Positions 1-8,072 of a DNA stretch of 46,901 bases are shown here, in pieces. The position numbers were made by a program, and so were the translations under genes. This DNA is from an uncultured Bacilli bacterium (GTDB lineage Bacteria; Bacillota_I; Bacilli_A; RF39; UBA660): the NCBI GenBank assembly GCA_947625625.1, contig CANQPC010000007.1, forward strand, positions 1 to 46,901. Reading direction: 5' to 3'. Numbering within the stretch: position 1 is the first letter of the stretch; each line of letters begins with the position of its first letter. Below the pieces are notes generated by a model, which saw nothing but the letters and a program-made list of their open reading frames with translations, did no database searches and was not told the DNA's origin.

Positions 1-437
1 TGTTATCACATTTGACTGAATTTTTACTTGAATTAGGTAGAGGATTTTCTTTTGTTGCAAGCGAGCAAAGAATAAAAATAGGTACAGAGTATTATTATCC
101 AGATTTAATTTTTTATAATCGTTTAGCAAAATGTTTTGTAATAATTGATTTAAAAATTGGTAAACTTATGCATCAAGATATTGGGCAAATGCAAATGTAT
201 GTAAATTATTATAAAAAAACACAAATGATTGAAGGTGAAAATGAACCTATTGGAATATTATTATGTGCAGATAAAGATGATGCAGTAGTGGAAATGACTT
301 TAGGTGATGATGTGAAAAATGTATATGCATCAAAATATTTAACCTATTTGCCTTCCAAAGAAGAATTGATTAAAATAATAAAAGATGAGAAAGAATTGTA
401 TGAATTGGCAAGAAAAGAAGGTGTAGAAAATGAATGA
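1..437 (+). CDS. YhcG/DUF1016-type PDDEXK nuclease, C-terminal part (5' end outside window)
   Basis: The reading frame is open to the left edge (first full codon at 3), so this is the C-terminal half of a longer gene; the TTG at 12 is probably internal. The visible residues match the C-terminal nuclease domain of the YhcG/DUF1016 family. A YYYPDLIFYN segment gives the first catalytic Asp, VIIDLKIGKL gives the D-x-K part of the PD-(D/E)xK core, and the conserved helix GQMQMYVNYY follows. Members are often found with restriction-modification or mobile genes, and a nuclease role is inferred from the fold. The gene ends with TGA at 435-437. The next 144 bases hold only a doubtful 29-codon ORF before the Bro-N gene. 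Confidence 0.85.
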   Translation, partial: LSHLTEFLLELGRGFSFVASEQRIKIGTEYYYPDLIFYNRLAKCFVIIDLKIGKLMHQDIGQMQMYVNYYKKTQMIEGENEPIGILLCADKDDAVVEMTLGDDVKNVYASKYLTYLPSKEELIKIIKDEKELYELARKEGVENE

Positions 438-581
438 AAACAATAATAAGGTTAATAAAAGTGTAATTAACTGTGCGATACGGATTTATGGAAACACCAT
501 CACACACCTTTATAAATAATAGGAACTGGCAAAAAAGTTTTTACATTTTTGATATTTTTTTAATGAAAGGAGTTGAATTTA

Positions 582-1454
582 ATGAATAATAAATTAGAAA
601 CAATCTCAAATCTTTTTGAAGGAAAAGAAATAAGAAGTATTTGGGATAGTGAAAAAGAAGAATATTACTTTAGTGTTGTTGATGTTATCAGTGCATTAAC
701 TGATAGTAAAATACCGAAAAGATATTGGACTGATTTAAAAAGAAAATTAGAAAGTGAAGGAAGTCAGTTGTACGAAAATATCGTACAACTGAAAATGAAA
801 TCTTTAAAAGACGGAAAATTTTATAGTACTGATGTGTTAAAAACTAAAGGAATATTTAGACTTATTGAGTCAATTCCTAGTTCAAAAGCAGAGCCATTTA
901 AACTATGGCTAGCAAATTTAGGAAGCGAAAGAATTGACGAAGTATTTGATCCTGAAATTGCAGTTAATAGAGCGATAGAATATTATCGCAAGCATGGATA
1001 TGATGATAAATGGATTAAAGCGAGACTATCTGGAATAGTCGATAGGTTTAAATTAACTGATGTTTGGAAGGAAAGTGGAATTACTAAACCATTAGAATAT
1101 GCTCTTTTAACTAACGAAATATATAAAGGTTGGTCAAATATGACTGCTTCTGAATATAAAAAATTCAAAGGACTTCGAAAAGAATCTTTGATAGATAATA
1201 TGACTGACATTGAAGTTGCTCTAACAAATATTGGTGAAATAGCAACAAGGGATATTGCAAGAGAAGAACATCCAAAAGGATTAAAAGAAAATCTAAATGT
1301 AGCAATGCGTGGTGGAGGAGTTGCCAAAGGAGCAAAGGATTTATACGAAAAAGAAACTAAAAAATCAGCTATATCTAAAAGCAACAGTTTAAATTATAAA
1401 TATATAGATAACGAAAAATTAATTGAAGAAAAAGTAGGTGTTAGAGATGAATAA
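582..1454 (+). CDS. Bro-N domain protein (phage antirepressor-like)
   Basis: The protein has about 290 residues. I place the start at ATG 582 because GAAAGGAG at 565-572 sits just upstream; a TTG at 573 is in frame but lies on top of the SD. Residues 10-100 have the Bro-N pattern: an IRSIWD strand, then YYFSVVDVISALT, then a KLKxKL-like helix and a T-x-G-I-F-R-L helix. Bro-N domains bind DNA and occur in phage antirepressors and stand-alone bacterial homologues. The C-terminal 170 residues resemble the conserved tail of gut-bacterial Bro-N proteins but show no KilA-C domain that I recognise. The gene overlaps rbgA by 8 bases. Together with the YhcG fragment it suggests an accessory segment beside housekeeping genes. 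The molecular target is unknown. Confidence 0.75.
   Translation: MNNKLETISNLFEGKEIRSIWDSEKEEYYFSVVDVISALTDSKIPKRYWTDLKRKLESEGSQLYENIVQLKMKSLKDGKFYSTDVLKTKGIFRLIESIPSSKAEPFKLWLANLGSERIDEVFDPEIAVNRAIEYYRKHGYDDKWIKARLSGIVDRFKLTDVWKESGITKPLEYALLTNEIYKGWSNMTASEYKKFKGLRKESLIDNMTDIEVALTNIGEIATRDIAREEHPKGLKENLNVAMRGGGVAKGAKDLYEKETKKSAISKSNSLNYKYIDNEKLIEEKVGVRDE
765..791. repeat. Perfect 11-bp inverted repeat inside the Bro-N gene
   Basis: CAGTTGTACGA at 765-775 is exactly complementary to 781-791, with the 5-base spacer AAATA between them. It lies within codons for a conserved SQLYENIVQL segment. It would form a stable mRNA hairpin, or could serve as a dyad for a DNA-binding protein. Confidence 0.8.
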
Positions 1455-2301
1455 CGAAAACAAAACAAACATTAACTGGTACCCCGGCCATATGGCTAAA
1501 GCCAAGAGAGAAATAAAAGAAAAAATTAATTTAATTGATATTGTCTTTGAAGTAATAGATGCTAGAATACCTTATTCTTCAAAGAATAAAGATATTGACA
1601 ATATATCTATGAACAAACCGAAAGTTATAATTATGACGAAGTGTGATTTATGTGATTTAAGTATAACTAATAAATGGAAAAAATATTATGAAGATAAAGG
1701 TTATATTGTCGTAATGATGGATTTAATAAATAATCCTAATCCTAAAATAATTTTTGAAAAAATTGAACCAATTATTAATAATATTAACGAAGAACGTAAA
1801 AAGAAAGGACTTCTTCCCAGAAAGATTAGGGTATTAGTACTTGGAGTACCTAATGTAGGCAAATCTACTTTAATAAATAGATTAGTCGGAAAAAAGGCAG
1901 TCAATGTTGGAAATAAACCTGGTATAACTAAAAATCTTGAATGGATTAGAATAAATGATAAAATTGAACTTTTAGATACTCCGGGAATATTGTGGCCTAA
2001 ATTAGATGAAGAAGAAGTAGCTTATAATTTGGCTAGTATGACAGCAATTAAAGATGAAGTATTAATTCACGAAGATATAGCTATTTATATTATTAAGAAA
2101 ATGATGACAGAATATCGAGATAATATTACTAATAGATACAACATAACAGAAAATGATATCTTGTTAATACTGGAACAAATAGGTAAAAAAATTGGGGCTG
2201 TTAAAAATGGGGAAACTGATTATGATAAAGTATATCAAAAAGTAATAAACGATTTACAAAATGGTTATTTAGGTAAAGTAACTTTTGATAAATTAAAATA
2301 A
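1447..2301 (+). CDS. rbgA: Ribosome biogenesis GTPase RbgA (YlqF)
   Basis: A circularly permuted GTPase of 284 residues that acts late in 50S subunit assembly. The permutation is visible: the G4 motif TKCD (64-67) precedes G1 GVPNVGKST (133-141) and G3 DTPG (177-180). The N-terminal INWYPGHMAKAK segment is the family signature. The C-terminal ANTAR-like helical part, which contacts rRNA in family members, is present, and the length is normal. ATG 1447 is chosen over GTG 1438 because AGGTG at 1436-1440 gives normal spacing. The start lies inside the end of the Bro-N gene, so translation may be coupled. The gene ends at a shared bidirectional terminator. Confidence 0.96.
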   Translation: MNNENKTNINWYPGHMAKAKREIKEKINLIDIVFEVIDARIPYSSKNKDIDNISMNKPKVIIMTKCDLCDLSITNKWKKYYEDKGYIVVMMDLINNPNPKIIFEKIEPIINNINEERKKKGLLPRKIRVLVLGVPNVGKSTLINRLVGKKAVNVGNKPGITKNLEWIRINDKIELLDTPGILWPKLDEEEVAYNLASMTAIKDEVLIHEDIAIYIIKKMMTEYRDNITNRYNITENDILLILEQIGKKIGAVKNGETDYDKVYQKVINDLQNGYLGKVTFDKLK

Positions 2302-2323
2302 AAAAAGGCTAGTTGCCTTTTTT
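2301..2323. terminator. Bidirectional Rho-independent terminator
   Basis: A 9-bp stem AAAAAAGGC / GCCTTTTTT with the loop TAGTT starts at the last base of rbgA. The A-tract and T-tract let it work for rbgA on the plus strand and for the convergent membrane-protein gene, whose stop codon it overlaps. Confidence 0.88.
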
Positions 2324-2816
2324 AAATTATTTTATTTAAGATACCAAACGATAATATACTCATAATTATACTTGCAAGTGTTACTCCTAATAGAATATAG
2401 ACAAATGATTTCTTCCTATCTAGATGAAGTAGAACTGCTAGAGCGGATCCAGTCCAAGCTCCAGTTCCCGGAAGAGGAATACCTACAAATAACAGTAATC
2501 CTAAATAACCATACTTTTCAATTTGCTTTTTTTTGGATAAAATTTTCTTCTCAATTTTAGTAACAAATTTTTTAGTACCGTTAAATTTTTTTAACCAATT
2601 AAAAAATTTTTCCAGAAAAAGTAAAACAAATGGTATAGGAAGAATATTTCCAACAATACTAATTAGATAAGATGGTAGAAAGTTCATTTTTAAAAGAGCG
2701 GCCGCTAGTAAACCACCACGAAGTTCTAATACTGGCATCATAGAAATAATAAAAACGATTATTTCTTTACCTAAACCTCCAAATAAATTAACTAAATATT
2801 CAACTAAATTTTCCAT
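2322..2816 (-). CDS. COG2426 / small multidrug export-type membrane protein
   Basis: A 164-residue polytopic membrane protein of the Sm_multidrug_ex (PF06695, COG2426) family. The diagnostic segments are MPVLELRGG (about 27-35) and the glycine/proline turn GIPLPGTGAWTG (about 111-122), each flanked by hydrophobic helices. About four membrane spans are visible, at roughly 15-30, 48-68, 103-125 and 140-162. Transport of a specific substrate is not established; the family name is historical. A good promoter and GGAGG ribosome binding site precede it, and it is divergent from the pgsA-like gene. Confidence 0.85.
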   Translation of the reverse strand: MENLVEYLVNLFGGLGKEIIVFIISMMPVLELRGGLLAAALLKMNFLPSYLISIVGNILPIPFVLLFLEKFFNWLKKFNGTKKFVTKIEKKILSKKKQIEKYGYLGLLLFVGIPLPGTGAWTGSALAVLLHLDRKKSFVYILLGVTLASIIMSILSFGILNKII

Positions 2817-2834
2817 ATATCCTCCACTTTATAA

Positions 2835-2863
2835 ATTATAACATTTATTAATTGATATGTAAA
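2835..2863 (-). promoter_or_regulatory. Sigma-A-type promoter for the COG2426 gene
   Basis: Read on the minus strand, TTTACA, a 17-bp spacer and TATAAT lie about 20 bases upstream of the GGAGG/ATG. Confidence 0.75.
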
Positions 2864-2884
2864 ACGTTTATTTATATTTAGCAA

Positions 2885-2913
2885 TTGATTTTTACTTTGT
2901 CTTGATGTATAAT
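2885..2913 (+). promoter_or_regulatory. Sigma-A-type promoter for the pgsA-like gene and serS
   Basis: TTGATT at 2885-2890, a 17-bp spacer, and a perfect TATAAT at 2908-2913, 21 bases before the ATG at 2935. Confidence 0.75.
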
Positions 2914-2934
2914 TTTTATTGAAAGAGGGTTATT

Positions 2935-3564
2935 ATGAAAAATAAAGTAAAAAAGATGATACCTAATATAATTACAATGTCTAGGTTAATATCATTAATA
3001 TTTGGATTTGTTTTATTTATTATGAATAGATATACTCTTTCGTTTACTTTTTATATATATGGTGCATTATCCGATGCTTTTGATGGATATTTTGCTAGAA
3101 AATATGATGCTTATTCTAAATTTGGAAAATATTTAGATGCGACAAGTGATAAATTATATACACTTTCTCTCATTATTTTATTACTTATCAATAGAAATTA
3201 TTTTATTATAATTTTAATGATACTAGAACTAATTATTGCTATTATTAATTATCTTATTCTACATAGAAAAGGTAAAATCTTTATCGAGAGAGTAGGAAAA
3301 ATTAAGACAGTATTTGTATTCTCACTTATGATAGTGGCTCTTTTAAGTATTAGAATTAAAGAATTTTATTATTTATTTTTTCCATTATTCATTTTAGCTT
3401 TATATTTTGAAATTCAAACTATTATTGCCTATATTAATCAATATCATGGTAAAAGCAAAGAAATAATAGTTAATTTTAATGGGAAGAAATTAACTGAGAG
3501 AATAAAATTATTATTTAGAGAATTTATTAGTTATTTAGTACATCCAACATTAAAAATAAAGTAG
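2935..3564 (+). CDS. pgsA: CDP-alcohol phosphatidyltransferase (PgsA-like)
   Basis: A 209-residue membrane enzyme of the CDP-alcohol phosphatidyltransferase family, probably phosphatidylglycerophosphate synthase: CDP-diacylglycerol plus glycerol-3-phosphate gives PG-phosphate and CMP. The complete catalytic motif is present: D50-G51-x2-A54-R55-x8-G64-x3-D68-x3-D72. About six hydrophobic segments follow in the usual order. The IPNIITMSR N-terminus resembles PgsA. The substrate (glycerol-phosphate or another alcohol such as inositol-phosphate) cannot be fixed from sequence alone. It stands 13 bases before serS and is likely cotranscribed with it. Confidence 0.85.
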   Translation: MKNKVKKMIPNIITMSRLISLIFGFVLFIMNRYTLSFTFYIYGALSDAFDGYFARKYDAYSKFGKYLDATSDKLYTLSLIILLLINRNYFIIILMILELIIAIINYLILHRKGKIFIERVGKIKTVFVFSLMIVALLSIRIKEFYYLFFPLFILALYFEIQTIIAYINQYHGKSKEIIVNFNGKKLTERIKLLFREFISYLVHPTLKIK

Positions 3565-3577
3565 AGGAGATAGAAAT

Positions 3578-4861
3578 ATGATTGACATAAATTTAATTAG
3601 AAATAATAAGGAATTAGTAAAAAATAATATTAAGAAGAAATTTCAAGATGAAAAATTACCATTAGTTGATGAAGTAATCGATTTAGATAAAAAAATAAGA
3701 GAACTAAAAACAAAAGGAGACTTATTAAGACAAGAAAGAAATAGTACGAGTGATGAAATTGGTACTTTATTTAGAGAAAAGAAAACTGAAGAAGCAAATG
3801 CTAAAAAACAGAGAGTAGTAGAAATTAATAATCAATTAGTAGATATTGAAGAAGAAGAAAATGAATTATCGGAACAATTAAAAAGTAAAATGATGATAAT
3901 ACCTCAGATAATTGATGATAGTGTGCCTATTGGAAAAGATGATAGTGAAAATGTAGAAATTGAAAAATTTGGAGATCCATTTGTTCCTGATTATGAGATA
4001 CCTTATAATGCCGATATTTGTGAAGCCTTTAATGGATTAGATAAAGAAGCAGCAGGAAGAACTACTGGTAATGGATTTTATTATTTAATGGGAGACATTG
4101 CAAGATTACATTCTGCTATGTTAAGTTATGCGAGAGATTTTATGATAGATAAAGGTTTTATATACTGTATACCGCCTTTTTTAATTCGCAGTGATGTCGT
4201 TACCGGTGTTATGTCATTTAAAGAAATGGAAAATATGATGTATAAAATAGAGGGTGAAGACTTATACTTAATAGGAACTTCCGAGCATTCTATGATAGGA
4301 AGATTTAAAGGACAACTTATTAAGGAAGAAGAGTTACCGATTGCATTAACTTCATATTCACCTTGTTTTAGAAAAGAAGTAGGAGCTCATGGTTTAGAAG
4401 AGAGAGGATTATATAGAGTACACCAATTTGAAAAGCAAGAAATGGTCGTACTATGTAAGTCAGAAGATGCAATGGACTGGTATAATAAAATGTGGAGTTA
4501 TACAGTTGAATTTTTTAGAAGTTTAGATATTCCTGTAAGAACTCTCGAATGTTGTAGCGGTGATTTAGCAGACTTAAAAGTTAAATCATGTGATGTAGAA
4601 GCATGGAGTCCAAGACAAAAAAAATATTTTGAAGTTGGTTCTTGCTCACTTTTAGGAGACGCACAAGCTAGAAGATTAAGTATTAGAGCAAAAGGAGAAA
4701 AAGGTAACTATTTACTTACAACTTTAAATAATACGGTGGTAGCTTCTCCAAGAGGACTAATAGCTTTAATTGAAAACAATTATCAAAAAGATGGAAGTAT
4801 CTTAATTCCAAAGGCATTAAGACCATATATGGGTGGAAAAGAAAAGATAGAGAAGAAGTAG
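3578..4861 (+). CDS. serS: Seryl-tRNA synthetase
   Basis: A class II aminoacyl-tRNA synthetase of 427 residues that charges tRNA-Ser (and tRNA-Sec where present). Residues 1-105 form the long antiparallel coiled-coil tRNA-binding arm. The serine-binding TSE is at 234-236. Motif 2 spans FRKE (264-267) to VHQFEK (281-286). Motif 3 is the ASPRGLIALIEN segment near the C-terminus. The SD AGAGGAG precedes the ATG. No T-box leader is visible in the 13-base gap from the upstream gene. A degraded copy of the 3' end (35 of 40 bases identical) lies at 6447-6486. Confidence 0.97.
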   Translation: MIDINLIRNNKELVKNNIKKKFQDEKLPLVDEVIDLDKKIRELKTKGDLLRQERNSTSDEIGTLFREKKTEEANAKKQRVVEINNQLVDIEEEENELSEQLKSKMMIIPQIIDDSVPIGKDDSENVEIEKFGDPFVPDYEIPYNADICEAFNGLDKEAAGRTTGNGFYYLMGDIARLHSAMLSYARDFMIDKGFIYCIPPFLIRSDVVTGVMSFKEMENMMYKIEGEDLYLIGTSEHSMIGRFKGQLIKEEELPIALTSYSPCFRKEVGAHGLEERGLYRVHQFEKQEMVVLCKSEDAMDWYNKMWSYTVEFFRSLDIPVRTLECCSGDLADLKVKSCDVEAWSPRQKKYFEVGSCSLLGDAQARRLSIRAKGEKGNYLLTTLNNTVVASPRGLIALIENNYQKDGSILIPKALRPYMGGKEKIEKK

Positions 4862-4879
4862 ATAATTTAACTGTTTATC

Positions 4880-4938
4880 AAAAAGAAGTATATATTGATA
4901 TCTACCATTTGGGGTTCATATCAGTAATACTTCTTTTT
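4880..4938 (+). terminator. Rho-independent terminator after serS
   Basis: A perfect 12-bp stem (AAAAAGAAGTAT at 4880-4891 with 4927-4938) encloses a second 6-bp stem, TGATAT / ATATCA. It ends in TTCTTTTT. Confidence 0.8.
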
Positions 4939-4941
4939 AAT

Positions 4942-4970
4942 TTGCTTATGGAATTAAATAAATTTATAGT
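4942..4970 (+). promoter_or_regulatory. Possible promoter of the AlbA_2 regulator, overlapping tandem repeats
   Basis: TTGCTT at 4942-4947, a 17-bp spacer, and TATAGT at 4965-4970 inside the first 12-bp repeat. Each later repeat also carries TATAGT, and TATAAT at 5022-5027 is a further -10-like hexamer, so the true start is uncertain. Confidence 0.35.
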
Positions 4971-5010
4971 GACATTTATAGTGACATTTATAGTGACATT
5001 TATAGTGATA
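4963..5010. repeat. Four tandem 12-bp repeats upstream of the AlbA_2 regulator
   Basis: Three exact copies of TTTATAGTGACA (4963-4974, 4975-4986, 4987-4998) are followed by TTTATAGTGATA (4999-5010). They lie 33 bases before the start of a DNA-binding regulator and overlap candidate promoter elements. An operator array for autoregulation is the simplest reading. Replication iterons are less likely because no replication gene is nearby. Confidence 0.9.
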
Positions 5011-5042
5011 TATGGTAATATTATAATGGGAGGTAAAAATTG

Positions 5043-6367
5043 ATGTTAGGATTATTAGAAGATAAAAGAAATGAATTTAAAATTAAACTTACAGATACTC
5101 TTGAAAAAGAAGTAATTGCCTTTTTAAATACTGAAGGTGGAAATATATTTATAGGAATTGATGATAATGGAAATATTAACGGGGTAACTGGTAATATTGA
5201 TTTATTACAAAGGACAATAAAAGATAGAATAAAAGATAACATTATGCCTTCAACTTTAGGTTTATTTGATGTTGTTGTAAATGAACTAAAAGGAAGGAAA
5301 TATATTCAAATTATTGTAGCAAAAGGTGCAGAAAGGCCATATTATTTAAGAGGAATGGGAATGACTCCAGATAGTTGCTTCATTAGAGTGGGATCAGCAG
5401 TTGAAAGTATGAATGGAGAAACGATTCTTAATTTATTTTCAAAGCGTGCTAGAAATTCTTTAAAAAATATAAAGTCACCAAAACAGGATTTAGAATTTAA
5501 AACATTAAAAATATATTATCAAGAAAATGGTTTCGAAATAAATAATAATTTTTTGAAAAAATTAGATTTTTACGATGATAATGATGACTTTAATTACATT
5601 GCTTATTTACTTTCGGACAATAATAATATATCAATACAATTTGCAAAATATGCTGGAGATGATGTTTATAATTTAATAGAAAATGAAGATTTTGGTTTTT
5701 GTTCTTTAATTAAAATAACAGACAATATTTTAAATAAAATTATGATAGAAAATAAAACCTATACAAAAATAGAAACTCCAGTTAGAAAAGAAATAAAAAT
5801 GTATGATTATAATGCAGTAAAGGAATTAATTACTAATGCACTTATTCATAATGATTGGTGTAATGGTTATTCTCCAAAATTTGAAATGTTTGATAATAAG
5901 CTAGTTATATCCTCAAATGGTGGGATATAAGAAGGAGTTAGTCAAGAAGAGTTTTTAGAAGGTTTTTCTAATCCTAGAAATCCAGAATTAATGAGAATTT
6001 TTAGAGATTTAAATTTTGTGGAACAACTGGGAACGGGGATACAAAGAGTATTAAAAACATATGATAAAAGTTATTTGAATTTTTTCCTAATCACATACGA
6101 GTAACAGTACCTTTTAATAATAATGAATTTAAAGGTAATAATGAAATTTCAGAAAATGTACCATTTAAATCTCTTAACAATTTACAAAAATCAATTATAA
6201 AATTAATAATGGAAAAACCATCAATAACTCAAGAAGAATTGGCCAGGTTACTAGATGTGAATAAAAGGACTATTATAAGAAATTTTAAAATGCTTATTGA
6301 GTGTAATTATATTGAAAGAGTGGGAGCAAATAAAAATGGTTATTGGAAGGTTAATCATAAATTATAA
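5043..6367 (+). pseudogene. AlbA_2 / winged-HTH transcriptional regulator (COG2865), broken twice
   Basis: The conceptual product is about 440 residues. It has an N-terminal AlbA_2 (Schlafen-type) domain, ESxxxEFK-like at the start with FLNTEGGNIFIGIDDNG; a middle ATPase-like region with ELITNALIHNDW and ending in SSNGGI; and a C-terminal winged helix, ITQEELARLLDVNKRTIIRNF. TAA at 5928-5930 interrupts the frame directly after SSNGGI, but the same frame continues with the family's EGVSQEEFLEGFSNPRN segment. A one-base loss near 6074-6076 then shifts the frame; from there frame 2 reads FEFFPNHIRVTVPF and continues to TAA 6365-6367. ATG 5043, with GGGAGG at 5028-5033, is the start. The two independent lesions make it a pseudogene, although the intact 290-residue N-terminal part could still be translated. 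Confidence 0.88.
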
Positions 6368-6424
6368 ATTGGAAATAAATGTATTTACATAAAATCAATA
6401 ATAAGTAACATATTATAAATTTTT

Positions 6425-6490
6425 GGTGTATATTTAAACTACAACAAATACGATTGCAGCTTCTTCAAGAGGACTAATAGTTTTAAATTA
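6425..6490 (+). pseudogene. Degraded fragment of the serS 3' end
   Basis: Bases 6447-6486 match serS 4730-4769 at 35 of 40 positions, covering the motif 3 ASPRGLIAL codons (here ASSRGLIVL). The match extends weakly to about 6425, and the frame then stops at TAG. It is too short to be functional. The AlbA_2 pseudogene lies between it and serS. Confidence 0.75.
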
Positions 6491-6540
6491 GTTAATTTAT
6501 TTTATTATTTATATAAAAAGTGTAAAATACTTTAAATAGC

Positions 6541-6569
6541 TTGAAAAAAAGATTATTTTATAGTATATT
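6541..6569 (+). promoter_or_regulatory. Promoter of the surface-protein/deoD/ymfFH operon
   Basis: TTGAAA at 6541-6546, a 17-bp spacer, and TATATT at 6564-6569, followed by AAGGGAG at 6582-6588 and the ATG at 6596. Confidence 0.6.
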
Positions 6570-6595
6570 TATATATAGAATAAGGGAGTGACGTA

Positions 6596-8044
6596 ATGGT
6601 AAATAAAATAAAGAAAATGGCTAATAGTAAAGCTTTTCTAGTTGGTAGTATACTTCTTCTCGTTATAGCGGTTATTTTAACTGGTACTTATGCATGGTTT
6701 ACTTGGAGAGCACCTTCTGAACCTAGACTTACGATGTCAATAGGCGAGATAGCTGATGTTACTTTTGAAACTGGTCCTGACTTAGTTACTAAAAATTTAG
6801 CACCAGTATATAATTATACTGATGGAGAATATGTCGACTTTTCTATTGTGAATAAGGATGCTACTGAATCAATGGTAATTTATTATGTCAATCTTAAAAT
6901 AAATGAAATTTCTCCTTCTTTAGAAAGTGAAGACTTTAAATATGTTCTTACGACGGGAAATAGTGAAATCTTAGCAGAAGGAAATTTTGCCGATGCTAAT
7001 TCAGGAGATACTATAAGTATAGTATCTAATATGCCATTATCTAGTGGTACTACTAATTTTAGATTCTATATCTATATTGATGGTAATGTTGAAAATGATT
7101 CTTCGATGATGAATCAAGAATTTTCCGCGACAATAGAAGTAGGAGCCGAAGAGCAATCGGTTACTCCTTATACAGATTTTATTTATTACTTGGGAGATGA
7201 AAATCCTACTCTGACTAGTGTAAATTATCGTAATGCAGATGGAACAATGTCATCTATTGCTACTGGTGCTAACATTAATTCAAATGAAATACTTCTTGTA
7301 CAATACATTGGCGAATCTCCAATTGTGACTGTTCCAGACACTTATACGATTCGTGGAAAGCAATATAATGTTACTATTTTTTCTTGTATTCAAGGTAACA
7401 CTAATAAAGGAGTCTTCTCAGGTAATACTAATATTACTAGTGTTACATTAGGTGAGAATATAACTATTGTTTTCTCTGCTCCTGGTGCAGGTTATCAAAG
7501 AAATCAAGCTTATTATCTATTTTATGGTTGCACGAACCTTGAAAGTGTTCCTATTATACCGAAAACTTTGAATTTATTGAACTATATGTTTCAAAACTGT
7601 AAAAGTCTTACTGGCGATGTTGTTATTAAATCAAGTAGTATTTCTAGTGCTAGCAATGTATTTACAGGAACTGTTAAACCAATAACTGTACGTGTTCCTA
7701 CCGGTTCTACTACTTATACGACACTAAGTAAACTTACTCCAACTAATGGTATGCCTACCAATGTTACGTTAGATACGATTAAATTTCATTTGAGAGTTTC
7801 TTATTATCATGATAATTCCTATACTGATTTGTATAATGGTGATGTCGAGGATGATAACTATCAATTTACAGATGATTATTTACAAGTAATTTCCAGTGGA
7901 ACATCTGATTATGAAGGCTCTTGTACTAATGGTGCATCTATTAGTATTATTCCGATTCATTATGGTACTCAATATAGAGAACAAATTACTGTTTCTAATA
8001 TAAAAAGTGATGAATATTGTCTTGTTACTAAAATAAGTAAATAA
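6596..8044 (+). CDS. Membrane-anchored surface protein with BspA-like leucine-rich module
   Basis: A 482-residue protein. A short basic N-terminus and a membrane span at about 14-34 ending in TYAWFTW suggest an uncleaved anchor or a SipW-type signal, as in TasA/camelysin-like proteins. Residues 40-180 form a beta-rich extracellular domain homologous to the N-terminal domain of the 771-residue BspA-type protein at 27376. Residues about 265-370 contain a short leucine-rich stretch with the NITSVTLGENIT and FYGCTNLESVP patterns of LRR_5/BspA repeats. The C-terminal 90 residues contain three Cys and no LPxTG motif. It is the first gene of a five-gene run ending at ymfH. The ligand is unknown. Confidence 0.7.
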   Translation: MVNKIKKMANSKAFLVGSILLLVIAVILTGTYAWFTWRAPSEPRLTMSIGEIADVTFETGPDLVTKNLAPVYNYTDGEYVDFSIVNKDATESMVIYYVNLKINEISPSLESEDFKYVLTTGNSEILAEGNFADANSGDTISIVSNMPLSSGTTNFRFYIYIDGNVENDSSMMNQEFSATIEVGAEEQSVTPYTDFIYYLGDENPTLTSVNYRNADGTMSSIATGANINSNEILLVQYIGESPIVTVPDTYTIRGKQYNVTIFSCIQGNTNKGVFSGNTNITSVTLGENITIVFSAPGAGYQRNQAYYLFYGCTNLESVPIIPKTLNLLNYMFQNCKSLTGDVVIKSSSISSASNVFTGTVKPITVRVPTGSTTYTTLSKLTPTNGMPTNVTLDTIKFHLRVSYYHDNSYTDLYNGDVEDDNYQFTDDYLQVISSGTSDYEGSCTNGASISIIPIHYGTQYREQITVSNIKSDEYCLVTKISK

Positions 8045-8072
8045 AAATAAAAAGAAGAAAAGAGGTAAAAAA

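Noticed and set aside
430-519. A 29-codon ORF overlapping the end of the YhcG fragment (ATGAATGA)
   Set aside because: Weak SD, no recognisable sequence and very short; kept only as a note.
983-1384. A 133-codon minus-strand open frame opposite the Bro-N gene
   Set aside because: Overlaps a well-supported gene entirely and has no SD; shadow frame.
3565-3577. T-box leader for serS
   Set aside because: The gap to the upstream gene is only 13 bases and no T-box sequence is present.
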